A stretch of 50,607 nucleotides of DNA from Acinetobacter sp. CFCC 10889 (GTDB taxonomy: Bacteria > Pseudomonadota > Gammaproteobacteria > Pseudomonadales > Moraxellaceae): contig NZ_LQXQ01000029.1 of the NCBI RefSeq assembly GCF_003268395.1, positions 1 to 50,607 of the forward strand, in the 5' to 3' direction. The notes under the pieces were generated by a model. The model ran no database searches, was not told the origin of the DNA, and saw nothing but the letters and a program-made list of their open reading frames with translations. Made by a program: the position numbers and the translations under genes. Numbering within the stretch: the first letter of the stretch is position 1; every line of letters starts with the position of its first letter. Below, piece after piece: positions 36,605 to 47,575 of the stretch.

Positions 36605-36922
36605 ATGGCTTGGGCATTATTGATTGTTGCAGGTTTGTTGGAAGTGGTTTGGGCATACTGTATGAAAGTGTCTGACGGTTTCAGCAAACTGACACCAAGT
36701 ATTTTGACCATTGTTTTTATGATCGCAAGTTTTGCATTATTGTCCTATGCCATGAAAACATTGCCACTCGGTACAGCATATACCGTATGGACAGGCATTG
36801 GTGCGATTGGGTCATTTGCAGTCGGGATATTTTTCTTAGGTGAACCTGCATCGGCTATGCGTATGTTGGCTGCGGTTTTAATCATTTCTGGGTTAATATT
36901 GATGAAACTCTCATCATCTTAA
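36605..36922 (+). CDS. Guanidinium exporter, SMR family (Gdx/SugE), copy 2
   Basis: A 105-residue paralogue of the preceding gene, also with Glu13 (VAGLLEVVWAYCMK), SDGFSKLTPS, TLPLGTAYTVWTGIGAIGS and an identical LMKLSSS end. Most differences are conservative (Ile/Val, Ser/Thr). It could form its own dimer or a heterodimer with copy 1; paired SMR genes in other families are often obligate heterodimers. GAGGAATAG lies upstream of the ATG. Transcription likely continues from the riboswitch unless the preceding hairpin stops it. Confidence 0.9.
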   Translation: MAWALLIVAGLLEVVWAYCMKVSDGFSKLTPSILTIVFMIASFALLSYAMKTLPLGTAYTVWTGIGAIGSFAVGIFFLGEPASAMRMLAAVLIISGLILMKLSSS

Positions 36923-36947
36923 TGCGTATTGGTTCAAGGAGAAGTCG

Positions 36948-37430
36948 ATGAAACTGTCTTTTATGGAAATGGCTTCTCCTGTTGGTCAGCTCAAGTTGGT
37001 TGCGACTGAAACTGCTTTGGTCGCTGTACTTTGGGAAAATGAAAATCCCAATCGTGTTCGTTTGGCAGAGTTGATTGAAAATAAACAACATTCAGTTTTG
37101 CTCGAAACACAAAAGCAGTTGAATGAATACTTTGCAGGGCAACGTCAGGTTTTTGATTTGCCTTTAGATTTTGAGGGCACTGAGTTTCAGCAAAAAGTTT
37201 GGCAAGCGTTGTTGACCATTCCTTTTGGTGAAACCCGTAGTTATAAACAGATTGCAGAACAGGTTGGTAATGTCAAAGCTGTTCGTGCGGTGGGCGCTGC
37301 TAATGGTAAAAACCCGATCTCGATTATTGCGCCGTGTCATCGGGTTGTTGGTGCAAATGGCAAGTTAGTGGGCTTTGCAGGAGGGTTGGAGAATAAGGAT
37401 ATTCTTTTAAAAATTGAGAAATTACAATAA
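36948..37430 (+). CDS. ogt: Methylated-DNA-[protein]-cysteine S-methyltransferase
   Basis: A suicide enzyme that removes alkyl groups from O6 of guanine onto its own cysteine. The 160 residues have the acceptor Cys130 in IIAPCHRVVGANGKL, and the preceding FQQKVWQALLTIPFGETRSYKQIAEQ forms the DNA-binding helix-turn-helix. There is no N-terminal Ada regulatory domain, so Ogt is the better name. AAGGAG precedes the ATG. It begins 26 nt after the second SMR gene, so they may share a transcript. Confidence 0.93.
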   Translation: MKLSFMEMASPVGQLKLVATETALVAVLWENENPNRVRLAELIENKQHSVLLETQKQLNEYFAGQRQVFDLPLDFEGTEFQQKVWQALLTIPFGETRSYKQIAEQVGNVKAVRAVGAANGKNPISIIAPCHRVVGANGKLVGFAGGLENKDILLKIEKLQ

Positions 37431-37465
37431 ACTAGACTTAATTATTGATAATATTAAAATTTTAA

Positions 37466-38131
37466 ATGAATACATCACAAATGTTAGCACCACTTTTTTC
37501 GCAATTGTGGTGGATGATTCCATTATTCCTGATTGTTGGGGCAATCAAAGCATTTAAGCCTTTTCTAAAAGGGAAAATGGGTGAGTTTGCCGTCAGCGCG
37601 CATGTAAAATTGTATCTGGATAAAGAAAAATACACTTTGCTGAATGACTGTACTTTGCCTGATGAACAAAATCAGACTACACAAATAGATCATATTTTAT
37701 TGAGTCCGTATGGCATTTTTGTCGTTGAAACCAAGAATTATAAAGGTTGGATTTTTGGTGGAGAGCGTCAGAAAACATGGACACAGAAAATTTATAAAAA
37801 ATCTTATAAATTTCAAAATCCATTACATCAAAACTATAAACATCAAAAGGTTTTAGAAAATATTTTGGCTGATATTGTTGATCCTGTGTTGATTCATTCA
37901 GTCGTAGTTTTCATGCCTGATTGTGAGTTTAAAACACAAATGCCGAGTAATGTTTTTCGTGGCGCAGCTTGGACAGATTATGTCAAAGGCTTTCGAGATG
38001 AAGTGATTCCATCGACAAAACTGAAACGAATTCAACTCAGAATCGAAAAAGAAGTGTTGGAAAAGTCTTGGAAAACCAATCGTCAGCATGTACAGAATTT
38101 GAAAGACAGTCATGCAGATAAAACCGTTTGA
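37466..38131 (+). CDS. NERD domain-containing protein
   Basis: A 221-residue protein with one N-terminal membrane segment (about 14-30) and a NERD (nuclease-related) domain: GKMGEFAVSAHVKLYLDK, TTQIDHILLSPYGIFVVETKNYKGWIFG, and QKVLENILAD. The conserved Asp and Glu-x-Lys of the PD-(D/E)xK-like core (IDHILL, VETKNYKG) are present. The C-terminal zinc ribbon found in some NERD proteins is absent. The substrate is unknown; roles in nucleic-acid processing are inferred for the family. No strong ribosome site is seen. Converges with the next gene. Confidence 0.85.
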   Translation: MNTSQMLAPLFSQLWWMIPLFLIVGAIKAFKPFLKGKMGEFAVSAHVKLYLDKEKYTLLNDCTLPDEQNQTTQIDHILLSPYGIFVVETKNYKGWIFGGERQKTWTQKIYKKSYKFQNPLHQNYKHQKVLENILADIVDPVLIHSVVVFMPDCEFKTQMPSNVFRGAAWTDYVKGFRDEVIPSTKLKRIQLRIEKEVLEKSWKTNRQHVQNLKDSHADKTV

Positions 38132-38147
38132 TTAAAACTGGCTTAGT

Positions 38148-38170
38148 GATTAAGAAGCTACTTCTTAATC
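38148..38170. terminator. bidirectional hairpin between convergent genes
   Basis: GATTAAGAAG (38148-38157) pairs exactly with CTTCTTAATC (38161-38170), loop CTA. It spans the stop of the minus-strand gene. T-runs on either side are weak, so terminator activity is likely but not certain. Confidence 0.55.
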
Positions 38171-38629
38171 AAGCAAATATTTGACTTTGTCCAATGACGT
38201 GGTCTTTTGCTTTTTCAACTCTTTATCTGCAAACTCATAAATACTTTTTTCATGATTCAGCACATATTCAAAAAACATTTGAGTATCCTGATCTGCATGT
38301 TTGCATAAGCGTTCAAAGGCTTGCATAAAAGGCTGTGTACCATCTTTAAGTAAAAACATTGCCAATTTCCACGGCATTTTAGCCAATGCAAAACCTGTGG
38401 CATTACCTTGTGCTTTGATATGTAAACGAGATGTGGCTTTTAAGTTATTCTGCTTTAAAAATTCCTGAAAACGCTCAAGGGTCTGGGTTTCCAAAGCTGA
38501 CAAAGCCAACCATTTTTGCTTATGTTCTTCAGACTTGGTGTATTTTGCCGCAGTAAGAAAAACAGCTTCACCAAAGATTTCAGACTCTAACAGTTTATTC
38601 AGATCATCTTGATATTGTGGGTAATTCAT
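38165..38629 (-). CDS. Helical protein, possibly ferritin-like
   Basis: A 154-residue cytosolic protein that I do not recognise with confidence. It looks all-helical, and carries several Glu and His spaced as in ferritin-like four-helix bundles: EIFGEAVFL, EEHKQKW, ALETQTLERF and EYVLNHEKSIYEF. If these bind iron it could be a rubrerythrin-like or related oxidase; I have not tested this. AAGGA is 7 nt before the ATG. It stands alone with a 270-bp upstream spacer. Confidence 0.45.
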   Translation of the reverse strand: MNYPQYQDDLNKLLESEIFGEAVFLTAAKYTKSEEHKQKWLALSALETQTLERFQEFLKQNNLKATSRLHIKAQGNATGFALAKMPWKLAMFLLKDGTQPFMQAFERLCKHADQDTQMFFEYVLNHEKSIYEFADKELKKQKTTSLDKVKYLLD

Positions 38630-38850
38630 CTGTCATTCCTTTTCATTTATTTTGATCTTAACTTTGTCTCTGCAACTTTTTATTCGCTGTGATCAGCTTT
38701 GAATCGTAGATAAAAAATATTTTAGAGTAATTACTCTAATTTTGAAAGTGTTATGAGACAAATAGCGAAATATAAGAAGGACTTTAATTCTTTGTATTTA
38801 TTCAAGTGATTAAAAAATTACTAACTTGAACCTAAATTAATAATGAAAGC
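38630..38850. other. intergenic spacer upstream of the helical protein gene
   Basis: About 220 bp of AT-rich sequence. It must contain the promoter of the minus-strand gene ending at 38629; I cannot place it. No ORF or RNA is seen. The adjacent REP-like repeat starts at 38851. Confidence 0.5.
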
Positions 38851-38884
38851 TCCTTCTCCCTTTGGGAGAAGGTTGGGATGAGGG
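38851..38884. repeat. REP-like hairpin upstream of the thiD 3' end
   Basis: CCTTCTCCC (38852-38860) pairs with GGGAGAAGG (38864-38872), loop TTT, followed by TTGGGATGAGGG. It resembles the hairpin at 10546-10566 and belongs to the same kind of dispersed G/C-rich repeat. It lies past the stop of the minus-strand thiD. Confidence 0.65.
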
Positions 38885-38901
38885 ATTAAAAGCAATTCAA
38901 C

Positions 38902-40427
<1,526 letters not shown>

Positions 40428-40471
40428 GAATAAAAAATGTCTATTTAGATTGAAGACATTCTCAATTTAAC

Positions 40472-40498
40472 AAGCTGCTAAATCGGATTTAGCAGCTT
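40472..40498. terminator. bidirectional terminator-like palindrome
   Basis: AAGCTGCTAAATC (40472-40484) is the reverse complement of GATTTAGCAGCTT (40486-40498); as RNA it folds with an 11-bp stem and a loop of 5. It lies between convergent genes, the HAD gene and the Spo0M-like gene. Confidence 0.75.
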
Positions 40499-40505
40499 TC
40501 AAATA

Positions 40506-41252
40506 TTAAGCAATATTCAAAATTTGCTTAATATTTTGTACTAAGTTTGGCACTGAAACCCCATGATTTGGAATGCTAATACTGCGCAATTGATCATCTC
40601 TAAATTTACGATCAATTTCTAACATCACATGAGTTTGATGTTCTTGTGCTACAAAAGATACTTCCACTTCATTGATGCCACTAAAATGTTGAATTGGCAC
40701 AAATTCTAATTCTTGATAACAGCCAATGGTTGAAAAATAATGATGCCCACGCAGTTGACCTTTTTCAACATCGACAGTTGCCAAAGCAAAGCCACACTGT
40801 TGCATGGCTTGTAAAAATGCTTGCATAGCAGGTGTAGGCGCAATGCGTAAATAATCTTTATCGGTTGCATCCAAACCCCAGTCTACATCTAAATGCGTAT
40901 GTAACCAGACTTTAGTTTTGTTTTGACGGCATTGCACTTCGGTAATTGGTGTTTCAAAAGGCAATTGGATCGAAAATGGAAAACTATGTGATTGATTGGC
41001 TTTCAGTTCAAATGCACCGCTAATATGCCATTGTGCGATGGTCAGTGCTTGGTTAAATTCGTGATCATCCGTTTCTACTTCGGCAGTGGTCATTAGCTTC
41101 AGGTAAATGCCATTGATATTTTTATTGGATGATGCACCTTTGAAAATCACTTCGCCATTCACAGTTTGACCTGCTTGTGGTGTAGAGGTATAGATACAGG
41201 TATTGACTTCAACACCTTGTAAGCCCAGATTTGACATCAGTTTATTGAACAT
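40506..41252 (-). CDS. Spo0M-like sporulation-control family protein
   Basis: A 248-residue cytosolic protein of the SpoOM family, with an N-terminal arrestin-like beta sandwich: SNLGLQGVEVNTCIYTSTPQ, GQTVNGEVIFKGASSNKNING, FPFSIQLPFETPI. The family was named in Bacillus, but members occur widely in non-sporulating bacteria, as here. Its role in Acinetobacter is unknown; regulation of cell-surface or stress functions has been suggested for relatives. No ribosome site is evident before ATG 41252. Confidence 0.85.
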   Translation of the reverse strand: MFNKLMSNLGLQGVEVNTCIYTSTPQAGQTVNGEVIFKGASSNKNINGIYLKLMTTAEVETDDHEFNQALTIAQWHISGAFELKANQSHSFPFSIQLPFETPITEVQCRQNKTKVWLHTHLDVDWGLDATDKDYLRIAPTPAMQAFLQAMQQCGFALATVDVEKGQLRGHHYFSTIGCYQELEFVPIQHFSGINEVEVSFVAQEHQTHVMLEIDRKFRDDQLRSISIPNHGVSVPNLVQNIKQILNIA

Positions 41253-41386
41253 TTTTATGCATTACCACAAATTAGAGTTGTTAAAATTCATATCATTGAA
41301 ATGGGATTGTGCTGATGTGTCAATGTTAAATTGGTGCTAATTTACAAACGGTTAAAAATGTTTTAAGCAAAAAATGAGTACAAAGC

Positions 41387-42502
41387 TTGCGAAATTATAA
41401 AATAGATGTGTTACGAGGAATTTCCATTTTATTGGTGTTAATTCACCATTTTAATATTCCATATAAACTGCATGACACTTTTTTAGGCGTGCAAATTTTT
41501 GGCGAAAGTTTGAGTACGCTGATTGCTCGAAATGGTAATTATGGTGTGACCATGTTCTTTGTCATTTCAGGCTTTTTGATCACACAACATACATTGCAGC
41601 GTAATGCTTCTTTGGCGCAAATTGATTTAAAAAATTTCTACATTCGGCGTATTGCTCGGATTATGCCATGTTTAGTTTTACTCGTGGCGATGGTCACCGT
41701 GTTGGGCAGTTTTGGTTTAAAACCTTTTATGAATCAAGCACCCAATGACATCGAAGTGTCTTATGGACTGACCGTATTTTCAGCTTTCACCTTTTGGATG
41801 AATATTCTGATCATTGAGAATGGTTGGGTTAACTATGCATTGGGTGTGTTGTGGTCTTTGTCTGTAGAAGAAGTTTTTTATTTGGCTTTTCCTTTGCTGT
41901 GTTTAATTGTGGGGCGTAGCCAAAAAAGTTTTATTTTACTGTTACTTGCTATTATTGCTTATGCACCTTATTTCCGATCATTACATTTTGGCGAAGAAAG
42001 CGGGGCATATCTTTATCATTATTTCTCAAGCTTTGATGGTATTGCAATTGGGTGTTTGACTGCACTGATTGCTCAAAACTATTCAGGTATATTGCCCAAT
42101 AAAAATATCATGATCGGGATCGTATCAGTACTGATGATCATTTTATATTTTTATGCACCGATTAAAGCCGTGAGCACATGGGGAGTTAGTGTATTTGCAT
42201 TGCTTTCAGCCATTTTAATTTTTTGTTTTGCACAAAACCCAACAGCACAAACTTCATCTATTTTTTCTAAAATCATGGTGTGGATCGGGCAGCGTAGTTA
42301 TGAAATGTATTTGTTTCATTTGATTGTTTTGGGTTTATTTAAAGTGCTGTATTTCCCAAAAGAAACTTTGCCTATTGAAAAATTAATGTTGTTGCCAGTG
42401 TATTTTATTTTGGTCTTTATTTTGAGTTGGGCGATTGAAAAATATTATTCTACGCCTTTAAATAGGAAAATTCGTCAGCGTTTTATACGCTCAAACAGCT
42501 AG
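41387..42502 (+). CDS. Acyltransferase 3 family membrane protein
   Basis: An integral-membrane acyltransferase of 371 residues with about ten hydrophobic segments. The catalytic HH of the family is in LRGISILLVLIHHF, and VTMFFVISGFLI and EEVFYLAFPLLCL are typical. Members O-acetylate or acylate surface sugars, lipids or antibiotics; the substrate is unknown and no glycan cluster is adjacent. The frame starts at TTG 41387 with no ribosome site. An ATG 13 nt upstream is one frame off; removing one base would give MSTKLRNYKIDVLRG, so the start could be affected by an extra base, as elsewhere in this window. Confidence 0.87.
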   Translation: MRNYKIDVLRGISILLVLIHHFNIPYKLHDTFLGVQIFGESLSTLIARNGNYGVTMFFVISGFLITQHTLQRNASLAQIDLKNFYIRRIARIMPCLVLLVAMVTVLGSFGLKPFMNQAPNDIEVSYGLTVFSAFTFWMNILIIENGWVNYALGVLWSLSVEEVFYLAFPLLCLIVGRSQKSFILLLLAIIAYAPYFRSLHFGEESGAYLYHYFSSFDGIAIGCLTALIAQNYSGILPNKNIMIGIVSVLMIILYFYAPIKAVSTWGVSVFALLSAILIFCFAQNPTAQTSSIFSKIMVWIGQRSYEMYLFHLIVLGLFKVLYFPKETLPIEKLMLLPVYFILVFILSWAIEKYYSTPLNRKIRQRFIRSNS

Positions 42503-42845
42503 ACAATAAGTTTAGATTGATGTGAAAATAGATCGTTTAGAAGAAAAACCAAATCTATAGACAAAAATAAACCGACGATTCGAGTGATGAATAAATCGTC
42601 GGTTAAAATACTTCGCTCAATTTGATTTAGGCTGCTGTTCCAAATCAATTGTAGAAGCATGAGTTTATAGGTCTCATGGGAGTTAAGGTTACCGAGTCAA
42701 ATCTGCGGATGCCGGTGCAAATTATTCACGGTTGCTGCAACCTTATACTTATATAACGACAGTTATTTTGATTTGGTTGACAAGAAAATTAAAAAAAATT
42801 AAAAATTTTTCCTATAATGTATTTTTAAGTTGTGGAAATACTGCT
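42503..42845. ncRNA. structured intergenic region, candidate leader or small RNA
   Basis: This 343-bp spacer holds several inverted repeats: AACCGACGATT (42570-42580) with AATCGTCGGTT (42594-42604), likely the terminator of the acyltransferase gene; TTGATTT (42622-42628) with AAATCAA (42642-42648); and GGTTG with CAACC near 42731-42743. A perfect -10 TATAAT is at 42813-42818, just ahead of the membrane-protein gene. Function unknown; no riboswitch class was recognised. Confidence 0.3.
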
Positions 42846-43298
42846 ATGGCATCGCTAAGTAAATATTTTTTATGGTTTTTTTTAATTTGTTTAGTGTTGA
42901 CAATGCTGGTGGGTGTTTTAGTCGCTTTATTACCGAGTCAAATCGCAGGTGTTTTAACTGCATTACCTTATTTAATTTCTATGATTGTGGTTTTACATTT
43001 ATTTTTAAAACAACAAAAACGTGCACCGAGCAAAGCTGAGCAGAAAAAATTTTCGATTGGTTTTAGTTTAATTTTCTGGATTTATAATTTTATCGGGATA
43101 TTGATTGGTGTGATGGTTTTTGCACGTCATGATGCTGATGTTTGGCAGAATTTCTTAATGTATATGCAAAGCCCACAATTTTTAATGATTTCTGCCATGA
43201 TGTTGTTGATGTTGGCTGTGCCATTATTTCTTATTACCTATTGGTTTTATGGCAAGCAAGCACAGCGTATGGCAGCGAAAATGTTTATCAATCAATAA
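42846..43298 (+). CDS. ABZJ_00895-type membrane protein
   Basis: A 150-residue inner-membrane protein with four hydrophobic segments: SKYFLWFFLICLVLTMLVGV, VLTALPYLISMIVVLHLFL, the FSIGFSLIFWIYNFIGILIG segment, and FLMISAMMLLMLAVPLFLIT. I recall this type as the ABZJ_00895 family in Acinetobacter, of unknown function. ATG 42846 gives the family start MASLSKYF; a longer frame from 42732 adds 38 residues of non-family sequence and is rejected. No catalytic residues are evident. Confidence 0.72.
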   Translation: MASLSKYFLWFFLICLVLTMLVGVLVALLPSQIAGVLTALPYLISMIVVLHLFLKQQKRAPSKAEQKKFSIGFSLIFWIYNFIGILIGVMVFARHDADVWQNFLMYMQSPQFLMISAMMLLMLAVPLFLITYWFYGKQAQRMAAKMFINQ

Positions 43299-43369
43299 GC
43301 TTCTATTTTTGAGAATGTTTAAAAATTATGCTTGAATGGGATGAAGAAAAATAACAGAGCATTTCATTG

Positions 43370-44293
43370 ATGTTAAGTCAGATCGAACATAAAAATATTT
43401 TACTCACAGGCGCAAGCGGTTTTATTGGTACGCACTTGATCAAATACTTACTTGCGCATGGTTTTAATGTGATTGCTTATTCTCGACAAAAACGAACTTC
43501 ACAAAATGTAAAGCTAAGATGGATTGAAAATTTTACTGAACTTGAAAATATACAGATTGATTATGTGGTGAATTTAACTGGGGAAAGTATTGGTGAAGGG
43601 CGCTGGACAGAGAAAAGAAAACAACACTTGATTGAAAGTCGTGTTAAAACGACGCAACAACTGTATCAGGCTTTACAAAATTATCAGATTCAACCTCAGT
43701 GTATTGTGTCAGGTTCTGCAATTGGTTATTACGGAATAGATCCTACAGAACAATGGCAAAATAAATGTGATGAAAATGCGCCATCACAAGCTATTTTTAT
43801 GTCTGAACTTTGCCAAAAATGGGAAGCAGAAGCTTTGGCAGATCTCACCCAAAATACCAAAATCATACGTTTAGGTGTGGTTTTCGGGCAGGGTGGTGGC
43901 ATTTTGCCACAAATGTTATTACCCATTAAAATGGGTTTGATTGGACGTATTGGCTCAGGTCGGCAACCAATGACTTGGATACATGTTGATGATGTGATTC
44001 AGGCGATTCTGTTTTTATTTCAAAGCACATCAGATCAGAAAATTTATAATGTAGTTGCACCTGATCATATTGTTCAAATGCAATTTGTAAATGTTGCAGG
44101 CAAAGTACTCAAACGTAAACCATTTTTACCATTACCGAGTTTTGTAATGCGCTTAATGATGGGTGAACAATCGCAATTGGTGTTAAATGGTCAGTATGTT
44201 CAGCCCAAAGCTTTGCTTGCTGAGGGCTTTGATTTTCAATATGTAGATTTGGAAAGTGCTTTAAGGCAGATTACACAACATTTGCCCAATTAA
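43370..44293 (+). CDS. TIGR01777-type (YfcH-like) SDR epimerase
   Basis: A 307-residue short-chain dehydrogenase-like protein. The NAD-binding TGASGFIGTHL is at the start; YVVNLTGESIGEGRWTEKRK, IVSGSAIGYYG and the later MTWIHVDDVIQAILFLFQS mark the YfcH/TIGR01777 subfamily, whose exact reaction is unknown. The usual YxxxK is changed in this family. TTG 43367 and ATG 43370 are adjacent; I use the ATG. No strong ribosome site. It stands alone, followed by REP-like repeats. Confidence 0.87.
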   Translation: MLSQIEHKNILLTGASGFIGTHLIKYLLAHGFNVIAYSRQKRTSQNVKLRWIENFTELENIQIDYVVNLTGESIGEGRWTEKRKQHLIESRVKTTQQLYQALQNYQIQPQCIVSGSAIGYYGIDPTEQWQNKCDENAPSQAIFMSELCQKWEAEALADLTQNTKIIRLGVVFGQGGGILPQMLLPIKMGLIGRIGSGRQPMTWIHVDDVIQAILFLFQSTSDQKIYNVVAPDHIVQMQFVNVAGKVLKRKPFLPLPSFVMRLMMGEQSQLVLNGQYVQPKALLAEGFDFQYVDLESALRQITQHLPN

Positions 44294-44350
44294 ATTCTAG
44301 GCAATGTTCTAATGCTGATCAGTTAAGCAAAATTATTGGAAAAAATTCCT

Positions 44351-44500
44351 AAAATCTCCCCTCTTGCGTAGTCTAGCTACTCATCTTTGAAAAAGAGGGG
44401 AACTTCTTGCAACTAAAATGATTTTTAGTAATCTTGCCTAGCTGAGCTACTCATCCCTCCTTTGAAAAAGGTGAGGAACATGTTCCGCAAGGGGGAGGAT
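44351..44500. repeat. REP-like palindromic repeats downstream of the epimerase gene
   Basis: CCCCTCTT (44358-44365) pairs with AAGAGGGG (44393-44400). The sequence between includes a GCGTAGTCTAGCTACTCATC block, the inverse of the one at 10473-10499, and a further related block (CTAGCTGAGCTACTCATCCCTCC) lies at 44438-44460. No ORF. Part of the same dispersed repeat family. Confidence 0.7.
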
Positions 44501-44542
44501 TAAAAAACCTTAACTGGCTAGCATTAAGGCAATGTTCTGCTT

Positions 44543-45649
44543 TCAGCTAGGTTTTAAACGTTCCGTTGAATAAGCTGTTGCATCCACCAAAGTCTTTTGT
44601 TTAAGCATGAGTTGACGAAGTAATTGTGCAGAAGCAGGTCCCATACACAGACCATTACGGTAATGCCCAAAATTTGCCCAAAGATTTTCGATTTCAGGCA
44701 TTTGCCCAATATAAGGAATCCCCGTTGGTGAGCTCGGACGTAATCCTGCCCATTGTTTGACGATCGGGAAATTCGCCAATTCAGGTACCATTTCGGTACA
44801 GGCTTTATAAATATTTTGCTGTGTTTGTACACTTGGGCGCTGATCAAAACCAAGATGATTCATACTCGAACCGCAGACTACATGACCATCCATACGCGGA
44901 ATGAGGTACATGACATTGTTCATGCACATGGTGGGGAGCCAATTTTCAGGGGTTTTGAACAAGAGCATTTGACCTTGTACAGGCTCGACAGGAATTGACA
45001 ATTGCAGCTGTTCAGACCAGCAGTTCGACCAAGCCCCCGTTGTAATCACAAATTGATCAGCTTCAAAATATTGTCCACTTGAAGTTTGAATGGATTGGAT
45101 TTGGTTATTTTGAAGCTTAAATTTTTCAATCCATGTATTTTCCAAAACTTGGACTTTGGGATGTTGTTTTAAATAGCGAATTAACGATTTGAGTAAGCGT
45201 GGATTGCGCACATTTGCCAATTGCGGAAAATAAATTGCGTGTTGAAATTGTTCCGAAATATGTGGATTGACTTGTTCGAGGGCTTCTCGTTCTAAGTATT
45301 CACAATGTTGCATCGGCTCATTGTATTGATCTTTGTAATTGAGCCCAATTTCAAAATCAGTCTCATCAAAAATCAGCATACCTGTGTTATGGATTTCAAA
45401 ATCTATCCCTGTTTCAGGTTTTAGTTTTTCATTCCATTGTTGATACAGTTGTTTGCCATATTGTGCCAAGTGATTGACTTCACGTGGGTAACGCCACGGA
45501 TACATTGGGGACAAAATGCCACCGCCTGCCCATGAGGCAGCATGTCCTGCTTGTTGTTGGTCAAATATAGTGACTGAACAACCTTGTTCGACGAGTTCAA
45601 GGGCTGTGAGTAAGCCGCTGACGCCAGCTCCGATGATTGCGATGTGCAT
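44543..45649 (-). CDS. thiO: Glycine oxidase ThiO
   Basis: An FAD-dependent amine oxidase of 368 residues that makes iminoglycine (dehydroglycine) for the thiazole ring of thiamine. The Rossmann start HIAIIGAGVSGLLTALELVE binds FAD (GxGxxG near residue 7); WAGGGILSPMYPWRYP is the flavin-contact region, and GLRPSSPTGIPYIGQMP with NLWANFGHYRNGLCMGPASA completes the DAO fold. The genes for the thiazole synthase are not in this window. No ribosome site is evident before ATG 45649. It is separated from hemB by repeats. Confidence 0.9.
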   Translation of the reverse strand: MHIAIIGAGVSGLLTALELVEQGCSVTIFDQQQAGHAASWAGGGILSPMYPWRYPREVNHLAQYGKQLYQQWNEKLKPETGIDFEIHNTGMLIFDETDFEIGLNYKDQYNEPMQHCEYLEREALEQVNPHISEQFQHAIYFPQLANVRNPRLLKSLIRYLKQHPKVQVLENTWIEKFKLQNNQIQSIQTSSGQYFEADQFVITTGAWSNCWSEQLQLSIPVEPVQGQMLLFKTPENWLPTMCMNNVMYLIPRMDGHVVCGSSMNHLGFDQRPSVQTQQNIYKACTEMVPELANFPIVKQWAGLRPSSPTGIPYIGQMPEIENLWANFGHYRNGLCMGPASAQLLRQLMLKQKTLVDATAYSTERLKPS

Positions 45650-45720
45650 GGTGTGCTTTGTACCGAATTTAACTTACTCATCCCTTTAGGTTTCTAACAT
45701 GAGTTAGTTCATTATTTTTT

Positions 45721-45840
45721 TAATCCACCCCTTGCGAAGCAATGCTTCTCACCTTTAAAAAAGAGGGAGCTTTCAATACTAAATTTACTTAGTTTTGTGG
45801 AATTCCCCCTCTTTTTCAAAGAGGGGTTAGGGGAGATTTT
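45721..45840. repeat. REP-like palindromic repeats between thiO and hemB
   Basis: CCCCTCTTT (45806-45814) pairs with AAAGAGGGG (45818-45826), loop TTC, followed by TTAGGGGAGATTTTTAA, which resembles in reverse complement the AAAATCTCCCCTC start of the element at 44351. A related CCCCTTGCGAAGC block is at 45728-45740. Confidence 0.7.
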
Positions 45841-45888
45841 TAAAATTTATTAAAGGGATAAAAGTAATGGATTTGAAAGAAGAAATTA

Positions 45889-46932
<1,044 letters not shown>

Positions 46933-47005
46933 TCACTCATTGTAGCCCTTTCATCTCATTTTTGGCAAAAAGCTGAAAGTTTTTCTCTGTATTGGTTTTT
47001 AAATT

Positions 47006-47536
47006 ATGACAACTGATTCTCCCAAAGCTGATTCAAATAAAAGTGAATCACAAAAAAAATGGACAGGTAATTTGCATTTAGGTAGTAAAGCAAATTTAGA
47101 AGTTGTCCTTGGTCAACTCACCAAAGCCTTTAATACTTCACCTTATTTTTCTCATAATGCGATGCAAATGCGTGTGGTGGATGATGAAATTGAAGGTTAT
47201 ATCGAAATGAAACCGTTTTTGATTGGCAATGTTGCTTTTCAAATTTTACATGGTGGTGTTGCTGCAACCTTGCTGGACAGTATCGGTGGTATTGTGGCAA
47301 TGGGGGAGCTGTACAAAAAAGCTGAACCTGATCAATTGGCAGATACTTTGAAAAAAGTATCACGTTTGGCGACAGTTGATATGCGTGTGGACTATTTAGC
47401 TCCAGGTCGTGGTCAGTATTTTATTGCTAAAGCAGAAACTTTACGTATGGGACGTAAGGGCTGCACTATGCGTATGACGATGGTCAATGATGAGGGTAAG
47501 GCGATTGCGACAGCAATTGCATCTTATGCCTATTGA
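47006..47536 (+). CDS. PaaI/YigI-type hotdog thioesterase
   Basis: A 176-residue hotdog-fold protein that probably hydrolyses acyl-CoA thioesters. After a polar N-terminus the conserved segment is FQILHGGVAATLLDSIGGIVAMGE (the HGG-x16-D pattern of the PaaI family), with MRVDYLAPGRGQYFIAKAETLRMGRKGCTMRM later, as in YigI-like proteins. Substrate unknown. No ribosome site is obvious before ATG 47006, and it is divergent from hemB with a 100-bp spacer. A terminator follows. Confidence 0.82.
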   Translation: MTTDSPKADSNKSESQKKWTGNLHLGSKANLEVVLGQLTKAFNTSPYFSHNAMQMRVVDDEIEGYIEMKPFLIGNVAFQILHGGVAATLLDSIGGIVAMGELYKKAEPDQLADTLKKVSRLATVDMRVDYLAPGRGQYFIAKAETLRMGRKGCTMRMTMVNDEGKAIATAIASYAY

Positions 47537-47547
47537 TCTATCTGCAT

Positions 47548-47575
47548 AAATGTACTCAGCGGTACATTTTGTATT
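47548..47575 (+). terminator. terminator after the thioesterase gene
   Basis: AAATGTAC (47548-47555) pairs with GTACATTT (47562-47569), loop TCAGCG, then a T-rich stretch. The rest of the 319-bp gap to emrA (47576-47855) is AT-rich; it should contain the emrAB promoter but I found no clear operator or promoter pair. Confidence 0.75.

Noticed and set aside
42777..42818. A TTGACA at 42777 with TATAAT at 42813 as a promoter
   Set aside because: Spacing is 30 bp, far from 17; only the -10 element is retained as a candidate.
42732..42845. An N-terminal extension of the ABZJ_00895-type protein
   Set aside because: The extra 38 residues do not resemble the family and the ATG at 42846 gives the expected start.
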